A stretch of 64,000 nucleotides of DNA from the NCBI GenBank assembly GCA_947561395.2, contig OX387191.1, positions 35,047,439 through 35,111,438 of the forward strand, in the 5' to 3' direction. Each line of letters starts with the position of its first letter. Within the stretch, counting starts at the first letter, position 1. The notes below the pieces were generated by a model. It was not told the origin of the DNA, searched no databases, and worked only from the letters and a program-made list of their open reading frames with translations. Below are positions 20,877 to 31,313 of the stretch, piece by piece. This DNA comes from Buxus sempervirens (taxonomy: Eukaryota > Streptophyta > Magnoliopsida > Buxales > Buxaceae). The position numbers and the translations under genes are program-made.

Positions 20877-23800
20877 TGTGCACGCTTCGATCTGCGGGAT
20901 TGCACATCCTTAGTTCGAAAGGCACGCGGGTGCGTGCCTCTATTTTGAGGAAAATCGGGATTTGGAGTCGCCACTACCTGATGGGGTGCAAGAAGACACC
21001 TGGGTTCCTGAAACTTGTCTAATAGGTGGTTTGGGGCTTGAGATTCAGGGTAGGTTCTCGGTTATGGTCCGAGGAAGTCCATAGACACCCCAATTCGCCT
21101 CGTCGGGTGACGGGTCCCCCGTGTCTTCCTGGTTTTAGAGTCAACTTTTGGTTTGCTCACCCAATCTTAATCCGAATGCATTCTTCGATTTAAGTCTGAG
21201 TGGGGACCACTTGAATGGTGTGGGTCTCCTTCATTTGATTTTTTTCTTTTTATTTTAAAGATGATGTGGGTCTGGTGTGGGCCCCATTAGAAGGTCTCAC
21301 AGGTATGCCAATTTGGGCTGAGGTAAGCCCAAGTCCCGTTTGGGGGTTACATTGGATAACCCCCTTTTGGAGTTGGTTTATTAGGTTTGGAAGTGATTTG
21401 AACATGCAAGAATTATTAATTGGTTTAGATTTTTAGAGCAAGTCCAATGGGCTTGGAGGAGGCCCATGGAGAGCCCAAATGGCTTGGATCCACCTTTGGG
21501 GGTGGACCTTGGTTGAGCATGGCGAGTGTGGGCCTCGTTGGAAGGCCCACAAGGGAATCTTGTTGGGCCCTGGATGGGCCCAAGTCCCAATAGAGGTCTT
21601 TGATTACTCAGAGACCTCATTATGTTAAGGTTGGTTGGTTAGGATTAGATTGGTCTTGTTTAAAAACCCTAAAAATCAAGTTTCATAGCTTCTTGTGTGC
21701 TGCCCATATAAGCCATACGGTTTGGCCTGGTGTATATGGGCAGGACTCGAAAACCATAAAAACCAATTTTCGAAGGGGGGGAGCAGGGCCCCCCTTCCCC
21801 AGTGGGTCTTGCACTCTCTGTGGGTCACTGTGTTGACCCACAGTGGCCATCCAAACTTGATCTTAACACAATAAACCTAGTTTTCCAGGTGTTCACAAAG
21901 GGGGGAGGTAAGCTTGGGGCTTCTCCCTCTCCAATTGTGAGTTTACACTCATTGATATGGGTGGGGACGAGGTACCCCACGTTGGTTCCAAACATAAAAG
22001 ATCAATCCTCCATGGAGAGGACTAATCTAAGGGCCAGAAAGGCCTTACGTTTAGGTCCATCCGGCCAAACCAACACATTCTATGCATGCAAACAATCTAA
22101 TATTCATAACAAGACACAATGGAGCATGCAAATAGGCTAAAAAATCAGTGAACTTGTGTGTGTGTGTGCTTCACATGTTGATGTGCATGCTAACAAGAGG
22201 AAACTAGGAAGGAAGGGAGCATGGCCTACATTCTAAGTGCGATAAACATGAATCTGGTGCTTAGTGTGTGTAAGAGAAAACATGCTTGTGAGTAGCCTAA
22301 AAACAGCACATGATAATGGACTTAAACATGGCAAAAGTGCATGTGCATGGTGCTACTTATGTGTGTACAAACAAGCCAATAACAGAAAACGGAATATGAC
22401 AAAATGATACATTTTAGCATGATTCTCACATATGAAAGCTTATGCAAGACATCCTATACCCTATTCCAATGACACATTATGCTCCAAGAGGTAAAAAAAA
22501 AAAAAAAAAACACACTAGAAAGGGACGAGGGGCTTTAGGGGATACATGAGAGGTGAAGAGGAGAACATACTCTCCATTTGTCAAATGTAATAAGACAATA
22601 ATATCAAAGAAAGAAAAGAGGCCTAAAAAGTCACTTTCAATGGTGTTGACATGGGCCCTCCCTCTCTTTTCTGTGCACAAACCTTGTCCCCTCACCATGG
22701 GACTTCACTTCTATAAAGATAAACGAGAAAGAAGAGGAGATAAAGCAAGGCAAAAAAAGAGGGAGGGGGGAGGAGGAGGAGACAACAAGTGGTATGACAT
22801 GCTCACATTATGCTCAAACTAATATATGTTACGTAGAATGTCACCAAGAAGCTTACCTTGGGGTTATTTGCACACTTGGAGGTGTGTGGAGATCCCTTGG
22901 AGCTTAGGACAAGCTTAGGACAACACTTGGAGCCTTCTCCTTGGCTTCACAACACTTTCTCTAGCTCACCTCCTTGCTTGAATGGAAGAAGAAGATGATA
23001 AAGAGGGGTTTGAGGAGGTTAGAAGGGGTTTGGGGAGCTTAGGTAGTGATGAAGGGGCTTAGAGGGGTGTCTCGAATGAAGGAGAGAGATTGGAGATGGA
23101 GCAAAGGGAAGCCAGTGCAGGGGCCTATTTATATAAAAAAAGGGGCGGATCCGTACATAGTGTATGGATTGGCCTGGTCTGTACACTATGTATGGACAAG
23201 CCTCTTTTTTTGCAATCATGAAGATCGTTCGCACACAATGGCTAAGATTTCCAAAAGATTTTTCAAAACTGTATTTAAAGTGCGGACGGGCTATTTTTAG
23301 TTCAATTTTGCTCTGTCCGTATGATATATACAGATCTTGAGATTTTCTGAGATTCTGGATATGATTGTGCCCGTATAGTATATACGGTTTGTACATGTCC
23401 GTATATACTATACGGACACGACACTCTCTCTCCTGGTTGTCTGATTTGATGTGATTTGACTAGCCATAAATGTGATTTGATGAGAGAATTATTACCCGAT
23501 TTTATTATTAAAATAATAGAGATATTTTGAGAAATAATATTATTTTATTAAAGATTTTCACCTCTTGCCCTTTCATCCTTTCCTTTGCCACTTGGCAGAT
23601 GTGACTCGCACATTCGCCACATGGCCAGCTTTTTTGCCTTGGGGCTTGATCTGCTCATAACTTGTTTATTTGAACCCTGATTCTGGCAAACTGAGTTGCA
23701 TCGGAACCGTGTCAGAATTTCCTATCCATCGGGATAGGGTATGGCAGTCAGTTCAGCTTTTAGCAGACAATCAAAAACTACTCCCTAGGTTTTGATCTGC

Positions 23801-24148
23801 TCATAACTCTTTTATTCGGTCCCAGATTCTATCCAACTCAATTGCGCTGGAACTGTGTTGGAATTTCTTATCTGTCGGAATAGGGTATGGTAGTTAGTTT
23901 GGTTTGAGCAGAAAGTCAATTTTTGCTTCCTTGGGTTTTGACTTGCCCATAACTTCCTTATCTGGACTCTAGTTTTGGCAAACTCAGTTGCACTGGAACC
24001 ATGTCGGGAATTCCTATCCATCGGGATAGGGTATGGCAGTCAATTTGGCTTGAGCGGAAAGTCAATTTCTACTCCCTAGGGTTTTGACCGGTCTTTTAGG
24101 GTTTTCACTTCCGGTATTTTCGGAAGGTGTAAAAATGAGGTGCTTACA
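20877..24148 (-). mobile_element. Tat solo LTR (3.3 kb)
   Basis: On the plus strand it runs from TGTGCACGC to GTGCTTACA, flanked by ccctc on both sides (20872-20876 and 24149-24153). Sense orientation is minus (TGTAAGCACC...). It carries the Tat U5 signature GGAGTCGCCA at 20964-20973, complementary to the tRNA-Arg end in sense direction, plus TATA and palindromes at 23124-23418. There is no internal region, so unequal recombination has left one LTR. Confidence 0.88.
23124..23418 (-). promoter_or_regulatory. TATA box and palindrome cluster of the 20877 solo LTR
   Basis: CCTATTTATATA at 23124-23135 reads as a TATA box on the minus strand. Upstream on that strand lie palindromes of the CCGTA...TACGG type: near 23149-23197, at 23370-23387, and TCCGTATA/TATACGGA at 23399-23415. 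A related downstream dyad (GCCCATATA/TATATGGGC) spans about 21702-21741. Confidence 0.65.
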
Positions 24149-24153
24149 CCCTC

Positions 24154-24795
24154 CTTTTATAGGCTCACCTAAATAGAAGTCCTAATTGGTTTAGGAGACT
24201 TTCCAACTAGGATTCCCAATCCTATTTGGAAACCTTTCCTATCTTATCTCTCCTTCTAATTATTTTCCCTTAAACCTAACTCATAAGAGACTTCTAATCT
24301 TATTAATTTTCATGCCATTTCTCATCCCTATTTTAAATATTAACTAATCACTTGATTTTCTCCCATATTACTAAAATTAAAGCTCCTAAATAAGCATAAT
24401 TACAATTAGGTCCTTTTCCCTTCTTTTAAGCTTTAAATTGATTATTTGAATCTAACTAAACTAAAATTTGGTTTGATTAAGTTTCTTAACTTAATAATTA
24501 ATTATTTTATTATTTTCATGGATTTGACTAATTAGAAATGACCAAAATGCCCTTTCTTTAATTTCCACACTTAATCATTGAATTTCTCCACAATTCTTCA
24601 AATTCTATTCTTCTTATTATGTCTCTTCCTAATTTGAAATTTAAATCCTAAATATTAATTTTATAAATTCTCATTTATAGTATAAATTTAAATCCCTATA
24701 CATAATTCCTATTTTTCCTTTTTAAATTTATTTATACTTCCAAATCTCTCTAGTTTATTTATTTGTTTTATATTAGGAAAATCCATGGTTCTACA
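24154..24795 (-). mobile_element. Chromovirus-like LTR, piece right of the Tat solo LTR
   Basis: Continuation of 20535-20876. It is AT-rich like 59800-60382 and ends in GGTTCTACA at 24795, matching the GGTTTTACA end of the 57387 solo LTR. The following gcaag would be its target duplication; the partner lies left of the window. A TATA-like box reading on the minus strand (ccttttatagg, 24154-24166) fits its orientation. Confidence 0.55.
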
Positions 24796-25811
24796 GCAAG
24801 GTTGGGCATCCACTTGACGCTCGAGCCAGGGGAATTCTTGTGGAACTTGCCACTCTCGGGTTTTTGAGTTTTAGAAAAACACAGGCAGGGCGCTCGCAAT
24901 TGTGCTCAAGCGGCCACACACACCTGACAACCTGGGTTTTGAACAAAATGGGTTCCTGGCATAGCACTCGAGTGCCATGCTGAGCACCCTGGCGATTTTC
25001 CAGGTCGTGAAATCCCTACGCGATTTTTTTGTGATTTTTCTCAATTTTAAACCATTTGTTACTATTTTTATCTATCAAATCCACATGGATTGAGCTACTA
25101 CTTAGCCTCTATCTAACCATTAACACATACTCATTTCATTTGTAAATAAATCAAGAAAAACACAATGCCCTAACTCCAAATCCTTTTTCAAAACAAGAAA
25201 TCAAACAAGGTTTTGGTTTGAAGAGTGTTGCTTATCTGATTCAAGCAAGAACTACCTGTTTGCTTCCAAATACAACCCACAAGCAGCTCCTCTTGAGCTC
25301 CTTGGAGGCTTCTCCACAATCCACCAAATAGAAAAGAGAACAGGAACTCAAGAACAAGAACTCTTCTTCTTGGCGGCAAATCCGAGCAAGAATCCCCCAT
25401 GTTTTGCACTTCAATCCTCTCCTTTGGGTTTAACTTAACCAAGAGAAGAGAATAGGGAGAGTAGTAGGAGAAGGGAGAAAGAAGAGAGGGTGTGAAGAGA
25501 AGGGGGTTGTCTTTTTGGGTTCATATGAATGGGGCAACAAACCCCTTTTATATTTAACAAGTCTTTCCCCAAATATTTGAAGGCAACTTCCAAGTCTGCC
25601 CCTCTTCTCTTAAAACACACAAAATTACCACCATGCTACTCTCCTTCTACTTTTATTTTACAAGTCTTGGACTTAACCACTTGATTGGCTTCAAGCATCA
25701 ATTTGGGCTTCTCCCACTTTACCTTCACAATACAATATAAAATATATTAGAAATACGAAATCTCTCTTACTTAAGCACTTAAGCAACTTATCTAACAGCT
25801 GGGGTCTCACA
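24796..25811 (-). mobile_element. End portion of another chromovirus-like LTR
   Basis: It ends GGGGTCTCACA at 25811, the complement of a TGTGAGACCCC start, and runs directly into a copia RT reading frame, so it is inserted there. A TATA-like ttttatattt at 25547-25556 reads on the minus strand. A G+C-rich set of CTCGAG-type palindromes occurs at 24819-24985. No coding sequence is seen. The other end is not in the window. Confidence 0.55.
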
Positions 25812-25925
25812 GTTTACAAGATCAAACAAAAGGCGGATGGTGGCATCGATTGGTACAAGGTGTGATTGGTGGTTGAGGGATTCCAACAAGTGGATGGTGT
25901 TGATTTTGCCAAGACATTTAGTCCT
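25812..25925 (+). mobile_element. Ty1/copia RT fragment, first piece
   Basis: The translation gives VYKIKQKADGGIDWYKV and, further on, VEGFQQVDGVDFAKTFSP, the start of a copia reverse transcriptase. The next bases are a CACTA transposon; the RT continues beyond it with the expected VIKPTTVRVVLAL. This is an old, broken fragment with no LTR in view. It is the oldest layer of the left half of the window. Confidence 0.8.
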
Positions 25926-26217
25926 CACTACAAAAACGAGGGGAATTAGCGACGGGTTTTTACTTGCGGTAATTACACTTTCCGCCCCTAAAAATTAATA
26001 TATCATTTTTTTCGCGCGAAAAACATATGGCGCGAGTTTTTTGGGCGCGAAATAGCCTTTAGCGGCGATAACTACCGCCGCTATATTAAGCTTTACCGGC
26101 GGTACCATATTACTGCCGGTAACAAGTTGGCGGGAACCTCCTGCCAAATAAAAACTTGTTTCCGGCGGTAAGAATCTGTCGGTAATAATACATTTAGCGG
26201 CGGTAAACTCATTACCG

Positions 26218-26760
26218 CCCCTAGAAGGCCATTTCTTAAAAAAAAGTGAGTTTTATCGCCCCTAAAAGGGGACTTTCAGGGGTGGTAAAGATCTTACCGC
26301 CCCTAAAAGGCTATTTATTAAAAAATGAAAATGACTTTTAGGGGTGGTAAAAGTATTACCGCCCCTAAAAGGCCATTTATTAAAAAAGGAAAAGGGCTTT
26401 TAGGGGTGGTAATCCGATTACCGCCCCTAAAAGGGGACTTTCAGGGGCGGTAAAGATCTTACTGCCCCTAAAAGGCTATTTATTAAAAAACGAAAATGAC
26501 TTTTAGGGGCGGTAAAAGTATTACGGCCCCTAAAAGGCCATTTATTAGAAAAGGATAAGTGCTTTTAGGGGTGGTAATCCGATTACCGCCCCTAAAAGGG
26601 GACTTTCAGGGGCGGTAAAGATCTTACTGCCCCTAAATGGCTATTTATTAAAAAATGAAAATGACTTTTAGGGGCGGTAAGAATATTACCGCCCCTAAAA
26701 GCGCATTTCTTAAAAAACAAAAATGGCTTGTAGGGGCGGTAATCTGACTTTTACCACCTC
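26218..26760. repeat. CACTA subterminal inverted-repeat array
   Basis: About three copies of a roughly 165-bp unit, each made of facing pairs CTTTTAGGGGCGGTAA and TTACCGCCCCTAAAAG separated by 6-10 bases. Each pair could form a stem of 15 or more base pairs. Spacers such as agatc, aagta and atccga vary. Confidence 0.85.
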
Positions 26761-27006
26761 TAAAAGTGAAAGCGGGAATTTTCCCCGCGTTTCTAATGAA
26801 TTGAATTTTGACTGGGCTTTTAGGGGCGGTAGTTTACCACCGCTAAAAGTAAAGCGCGTTTTTCAAATTTATTTCGGACTTTTAGGGGTGGTAATTTACC
26901 ACCCCTAAAAGAAAAAGCGCCATTTTCAAATTTCATTGGCTCGCGAGCGCGCTAAAACTCGACTTTTAGGGGCGGTAAAGTACCTACAGCTGGTAAAACT
27001 CAACTC

Positions 27007-27047
27007 TATAAATACAACCTGAGTCTCTTCTTCTCCTCAAGGTATGT
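27007..27047 (+). promoter_or_regulatory. TATA box and 5' splice-site match inside the CACTA element
   Basis: TATAAATA at 27007-27014 is followed 27 bases later by CTCAAGGTATGT, a strong match to a plant exon/intron junction (AAG|GTATGT, junction after 27041). This may be a leftover promoter and first exon of an autonomous parent. No protein is encoded. Confidence 0.4.
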
Positions 27048-27053
27048 CTCAAT

Positions 27054-27183
27054 CCTTCTCCCTCTCTTTCTCTTTATATCTCTCTATCTCTCTCTCTCCA
27101 TCTCTCGTTCTCTCTCTCTATCTCTCTCCCTCTCCATCTCTCGTTCTCTCTCTATCTCTCTCCCTCTCCTCTCTCTCTTTCCC

Positions 27184-27252
<69 letters not shown>
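27054..27252. repeat. (CT)n microsatellite
   Basis: An imperfect CT/TC tract about 200 bases long, becoming a pure (CT)n run at about 27189-27251. Long frames across it on both strands (Ser/Leu and Arg/Glu repeats) are artefacts of the repeat. Confidence 0.95.
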
Positions 27253-27253
<1 letters not shown>

Positions 27254-27708
27254 GGTATGTACGTATGCTGCCGATGGACAACAGCAAATTTTTTTATTTT
27301 TTAATATGATTTTTAGCGGCGGTATTTCCCACCGCTAAAAATCGTGATGTAAATTTTTTATTTTTTAATATGCTTTTTAGTGGCGGTAATTCCCGCCGCT
27401 AAAAATCGTGATGTCATTTTTTTATTTTTTTAAATACCATTTTTAACGGCGGTGAGTCCCGCCGGTAATGAGCGATAACAATAGCGGTGGTAATCTACCG
27501 CCGGTAATGAATAGGCAATAGAGGCGGTAAGTTACCGCCTGTAATGAGTAAGCAATAGCGGCGGTAAGTTTTTTTACCGCCGCTATAACCTTTAGTGATG
27601 GCATCTTTTGTGGCAAGAGGGGTTACTGCCGAAAATGGTTTTAGCGGCAGTATATATGTTTTTACCGGCGGTAGCTTACCGCCGGTAAAAGTGTCCTTTT
27701 TTGTAGTG

Positions 27709-28125
27709 CTTGTGATAAAACCTACTACGGTGCGAGTAGTCTTGGCTTTATTTGTATTGTTTTGGTAGCCAGTTTTGTAGTATGATGTTTCTAATGCCTT
27801 TTGGCATGGGAAACTTGAAGTGGAGGTGTTTATTGAACAACATCGCGGCTTTATTGATCCTCCGTTCCCTAAGCATGTTTTTCGCCTTAAGAAGGCCCTC
27901 TATGGCATTAAACAAGCACTTAGGGTGTGGTTTCTTCGACTATCAACTAGCTTACTTGATCTCGGCTTCATAGGATCACCTATTGACAACTCCCGATTTA
28001 CCTCTCATCGTGGTCAAGTTTAGGTCTTTATTCTCATCTATGTTGACGATTTACTCATCACTGGTTCATGTTCCACTTTTATACAGACTCTTGTTACACA
28101 ACTTAACCAGGAGTTTGCTTTAAAG
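27709..28125 (+). mobile_element. Ty1/copia RT fragment, second piece
   Basis: Translation shows HVFRLKKALYGIKQ and the catalytic YVDDLLITG at about 28040-28066, both classic copia RT signatures. The fragment is degraded, with at least a few breaks, and stops where an LTR begins at 28126. The preceding five bases, taaag, are the candidate target duplication of that LTR. Confidence 0.85.
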
Positions 28126-29403
28126 TGTAATCACCCAAAATTTCCTTTTATTATTTAGTTTAATTTAGGGATTATTAGAAAGTATGTCTAATGAATTATA
28201 TTGATTTTGATAGGTGGAGAAAAGGAAGGGCAAATCTGAGAATTTGTTAAGGATTCAAGGATTGAAATTAATTGATCAAGTAAGTATATTAAGCTTCATT
28301 TGAATTTTAATCGGTGAAGGTGCATGAGCATTATAGATGTGTGGGGTATGCTATCATGTTTTAATTAAATATTAGAAATTAAATGGGAAGAATGGTGGAT
28401 GTGTGATCATCCTAATGTTAAGAGATTTGCAAGATTTAGAAACTCTCTAATATGGCGTTTAAGGATTTCCACGTATAGATATGAGTTTTTGAAAAATTAG
28501 AAATTTTTATTCATCTTGCTTTGGACGTGTGATCTTGAGAGAACCCCATTGTTTGGTCTTGTAATTTAGAGGAAGAGAAGGAGATCCCTCACATCCAGAT
28601 TGAAGGAAAATAGTTGCTGAGTTCATCTTGTTCTTTGGAGTTTAGATTTATTGCAAAAGGAGGCAAGTAATACCCTTTTCGGTTAATCATTGCATGGTTT
28701 TAGTTTTATTCATTTGAGATGATTTGGAAAGTTTGTATAAAGAGTTAGAAGCCAAACCATGTGTCTAATATAGAATAATTTGTGGGTTTGATTGACTACA
28801 TGCAAAGTTTGAAAAACTGTCAAGCATGTTTAAAGTTTGGATTTTTACTTGGTTTCGTATGGGATTTATTGTAAAATCATGTTTCGATGTGTTTGGTATG
28901 ATCTAGTATGATTAGAAGATGATATTGCATGATTTAGAAGAGATTTGAGGAGTTGGTTTGGTGTGATTTAGAATTAGAATGAATTTTCTTCAATTTTTGG
29001 AAAAACCCAGATTTTGCGGATTACATGGACGCTAGACATCTGGTTTGAGCACCAGATTAGGCGGCTTGTTGTAAGGTTGGATGCCCGACGATTTTCGAGC
29101 GCCCACTCGAGCGCTTCGCCTGTGTTTTTTCTTTTAAAATTTTTGAAACCTGAGAGCTAAATTTAGGACTTAGATTGGATGCCCGAGATGTGGCTCAAGT
29201 GCCCAAGCTTGAAACCCAGAATCTTCAGCGCCCGACTTGTCGCTTGAGCGCAGTGAGCGACCAATTCCAGTGTTGATTTTGAACTGATGACCAATTTAGT
29301 GCCATACCCAGGCTCAAGCGCCCATTGCCAGATTTTCATATTTTTGCCTTTTAACCTTAAATTTGATTTTAAACTTGTTTTTTTTATGGAATTCCAACTT
29401 ATG
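28126..29403 (+). mobile_element. 5' part of an LTR inserted in the copia fragment
   Basis: Begins TGTAATCACCC directly at the break of the copia frame. The first 900 bases are AT-rich; G+C-rich GAGCGC/GCGCTCGAG-type motifs appear at 29020-29330. No coding sequence. It is cut at 29404 by a second LTR start, and the remainder is presumably right of the window. Chromovirus-like assignment is tentative. Confidence 0.5.
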
Positions 29404-29463
29404 TGTAAGACCCTGAATTTTCGGATAATAATTAAGGCATAAATAAACAAAAGAAAGTAGAAG
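29404..29463 (+). mobile_element. First 60 bases of a chromovirus-like LTR
   Basis: TGTAAGACCCTGAATTTTCG is nearly the complement of the end of the solo LTR at 37066-39456, so it looks like the start of the same LTR family in plus orientation. E2 begins 60 bases in. The candidate target duplication is ttatg just before it. Confidence 0.45.
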
Positions 29464-29565
29464 TGTAGACACCCCAAATTACACTACATGATGAGAAAAT
29501 AAAGAAAAATATTTAATTGGGATTTGAAACAGGTCAAAAAAGGTTAAAAATTGGTCAAACCTGTT

Positions 29566-29870
29566 TTGTCCGCATTTGGTATGCGGACAAGCCTTGACCA
29601 CATTTAAACTACGGACATTACGTGATTGCATTGAAAATGCGGACAAGGCGTGTCAGCAATTCAAATGCGGTCACGCGTATTTTGGGGCGTTTCGTAAAAT
29701 CCATTTTTTAAACCTTGTTACTATTTTTCACCTCTCCCTAGGGTTTCGTCCATCCTTTTTTTACCCCTCATTGGTTCTCATATTTACTCCAACTCTTGTT
29801 TCTAAAACTGAATTGGAACATTCTAGAACTTATTGGGACCACCCTTGCCCTTGCTCTTGCTTATAAATAG
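29566..29870 (+). promoter_or_regulatory. E2 LTR palindromes and TATA box
   Basis: TTGTCCGCAT/ATGCGGACAA forms an inverted repeat at 29566-29590, with weaker CCGCA-like copies to 29677. TATAAATAG lies at 29862-29870. The same core CCGCA/TGCGG recurs in the leader at 32856-32904. Confidence 0.65.
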
Positions 29871-30475
29871 AGGGTCTCTCCTCAAGCAAAGGGCTGAGAA
29901 TTGAAGGTTGGAAATTGTGGCTAAGAATTGTGCCAGAAGTTGGAGATTGAAGAGCTCCAAGTGAAGAAGTGAACCTCTGCCTCTCTACTTTTTGCAATCT
30001 AGGTAAGCTTCTTTTATTTTATTTTTCTATTTTTAATTTTAGGATTATTCTGTCTTCTACTTTTCTGTAGAATAAGGCCTGTATGTGATTGTAACCCCAA
30101 ACCTAAATCCAAGTACCTCAAGTATCTTCTCTAGCCGTAAAACGTGAAGAGAGTTCTAGGGGAATGAGGACAGGAATGGATCCGTAGGATAGGCCCCATG
30201 TGTTGTAATCTTTTATTTTTGTATTTTATTAATACTTTATTTAGACTATGTGTTTGTTTATTGTTGAAATATGGACGAATACTATGGTCTATGCTATTCA
30301 TAGCATTAGATCTCATTTCCCTCATAGAATTTGTTTTTTACATTATTTTCTCATTTTTGATGTTTATTATTATTAGGCTAGGATTTTGGGTCTATCATGA
30401 TCAATATGGTGGATCTGAAATCAAAAGCCTTAAAATAACCTCTAGGGTTTCATGAGGTGATTTTTGAAGTGATTT

Positions 30476-30850
30476 TAATCTTTGAGAGAGGATTCTATGG
30501 TCTAAACTCTCCCTTTTGATGATTTTTGGGTGTATCTGGTTTAGATCTCTCAACCAATGGGAAATCTGGACTAGATCTGTACTCTAGATGGTTCGGATTT
30601 ATTTTCCAATATTATGAGATGATTTTTGTGTTATTTTGATTTTGAGAGAAGATCGTATGGTCTAAACTCTCCCTTTTGATGATTTTTGGGTGTAGCTAGT
30701 TTAGATCTCTCAACCAATGGGAAATCTAGACTAGATCTGTACCCTAGATAGTTCGGATTTATTTTCCAATATTATGAGATGATTTTCATGTTATTTTAAT
30801 TTTCGAGGGTTGATCCTATGGTCAAAATTCCCCTTTTGATGTTTTATTTT
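30476..30850 (+). repeat. 160-bp tandem repeat inside the E2 LTR
   Basis: Two full copies and a partial third begin at about 30481, 30641 and 30801 with tttgagagagga-like sequence and include ctaaactctcccttttgatg. It lies downstream of the TATA box, within the R/U5 part. Confidence 0.85.
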
Positions 30851-31295
30851 ATATTTGTTTTCTTTGATTTTTATCTTGTTTTTACTCAGTCATGAAACCC
30901 TGGAAATGGTATATTCATTGGGAGGATCCAGAATTAATTGGATCATTCATACGGAAAAACCATACATGTTTTTTTTTATTCTTTTTCTTTACATTTAATT
31001 TGGTTTTATTGGCAAGAATTTTTCTGGCATGAACAACACTTGGTAACCACCTTGTGTGGATGAATGGGGGTGCCTAACACCTTCCCATATTCATAATCTA
31101 ATCCCCTTACCCATCTCTAGTTTGTTTTTTTTAATTTTAAAGCTATTTTTACTTTATTTTTGCCTTTTTATTTTATTTTATTATTTTGGTGTCCATTCAC
31201 ACCCTAAAATTGAATGGTAGCGATTCCTTCTTTTTTATTGAGCCCGTGTGATGATTTAGGAAGTCATTGAATTGATTTTTCCTATGTCTCACAAC

Positions 31296-31313
31296 TGGCG
31301 ATTCCGTTGGGGA
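31296..31313 (+). other. E2 primer-binding site (tRNA-Arg)
   Basis: TGGCGATTCCGTTGGGGA starts two bases after the LTR. It is the same tRNA-Arg complement as in E1 with two further differences (C to T). Position and length are right for a primer site. Confidence 0.82.

Larger units (their letters stand above)
25926..27708. mobile_element. Non-autonomous CACTA (En/Spm-like) DNA transposon
   Basis: The ends are CACTACAAAAA (25926) and TTTTTTGTAGTG (27708), inverted repeats of the CACTA type. The flanking 3-mers are cct and ctt, a target duplication with one difference, and removing the element restores the copia reading frame. There is no transposase. The interior is full of subterminal repeats TTACCGCCSCTAAAA and their complements, a (CT)n tract and a TATA box with a splice-donor match. 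The repeats are typical binding-site arrays of CACTA elements. Confidence 0.88.
29464..31293 (+). mobile_element. E2 5' LTR
   Basis: 1,830 bases from TGTAGACACCCC to GTCTCACA, with the primer site two bases later. It contains palindromes at 29566-29677, TATAAATAG at 29862-29870, an internal tandem repeat at 30476-30850, and the degenerate tRNA complement TGGTAGCGATTCC at 31215-31227. Confidence 0.82.

Noticed and set aside
27044-27304. Ser/Leu-rich and Arg/Glu-rich open frames
   Set aside because: Products of a (CT)n microsatellite inside a CACTA element.
28126-29463. Possible host gene intron or exon between copia and E2
   Set aside because: LTR-type ends and AT-rich composition explain it; no frame or splice pattern is convincing.
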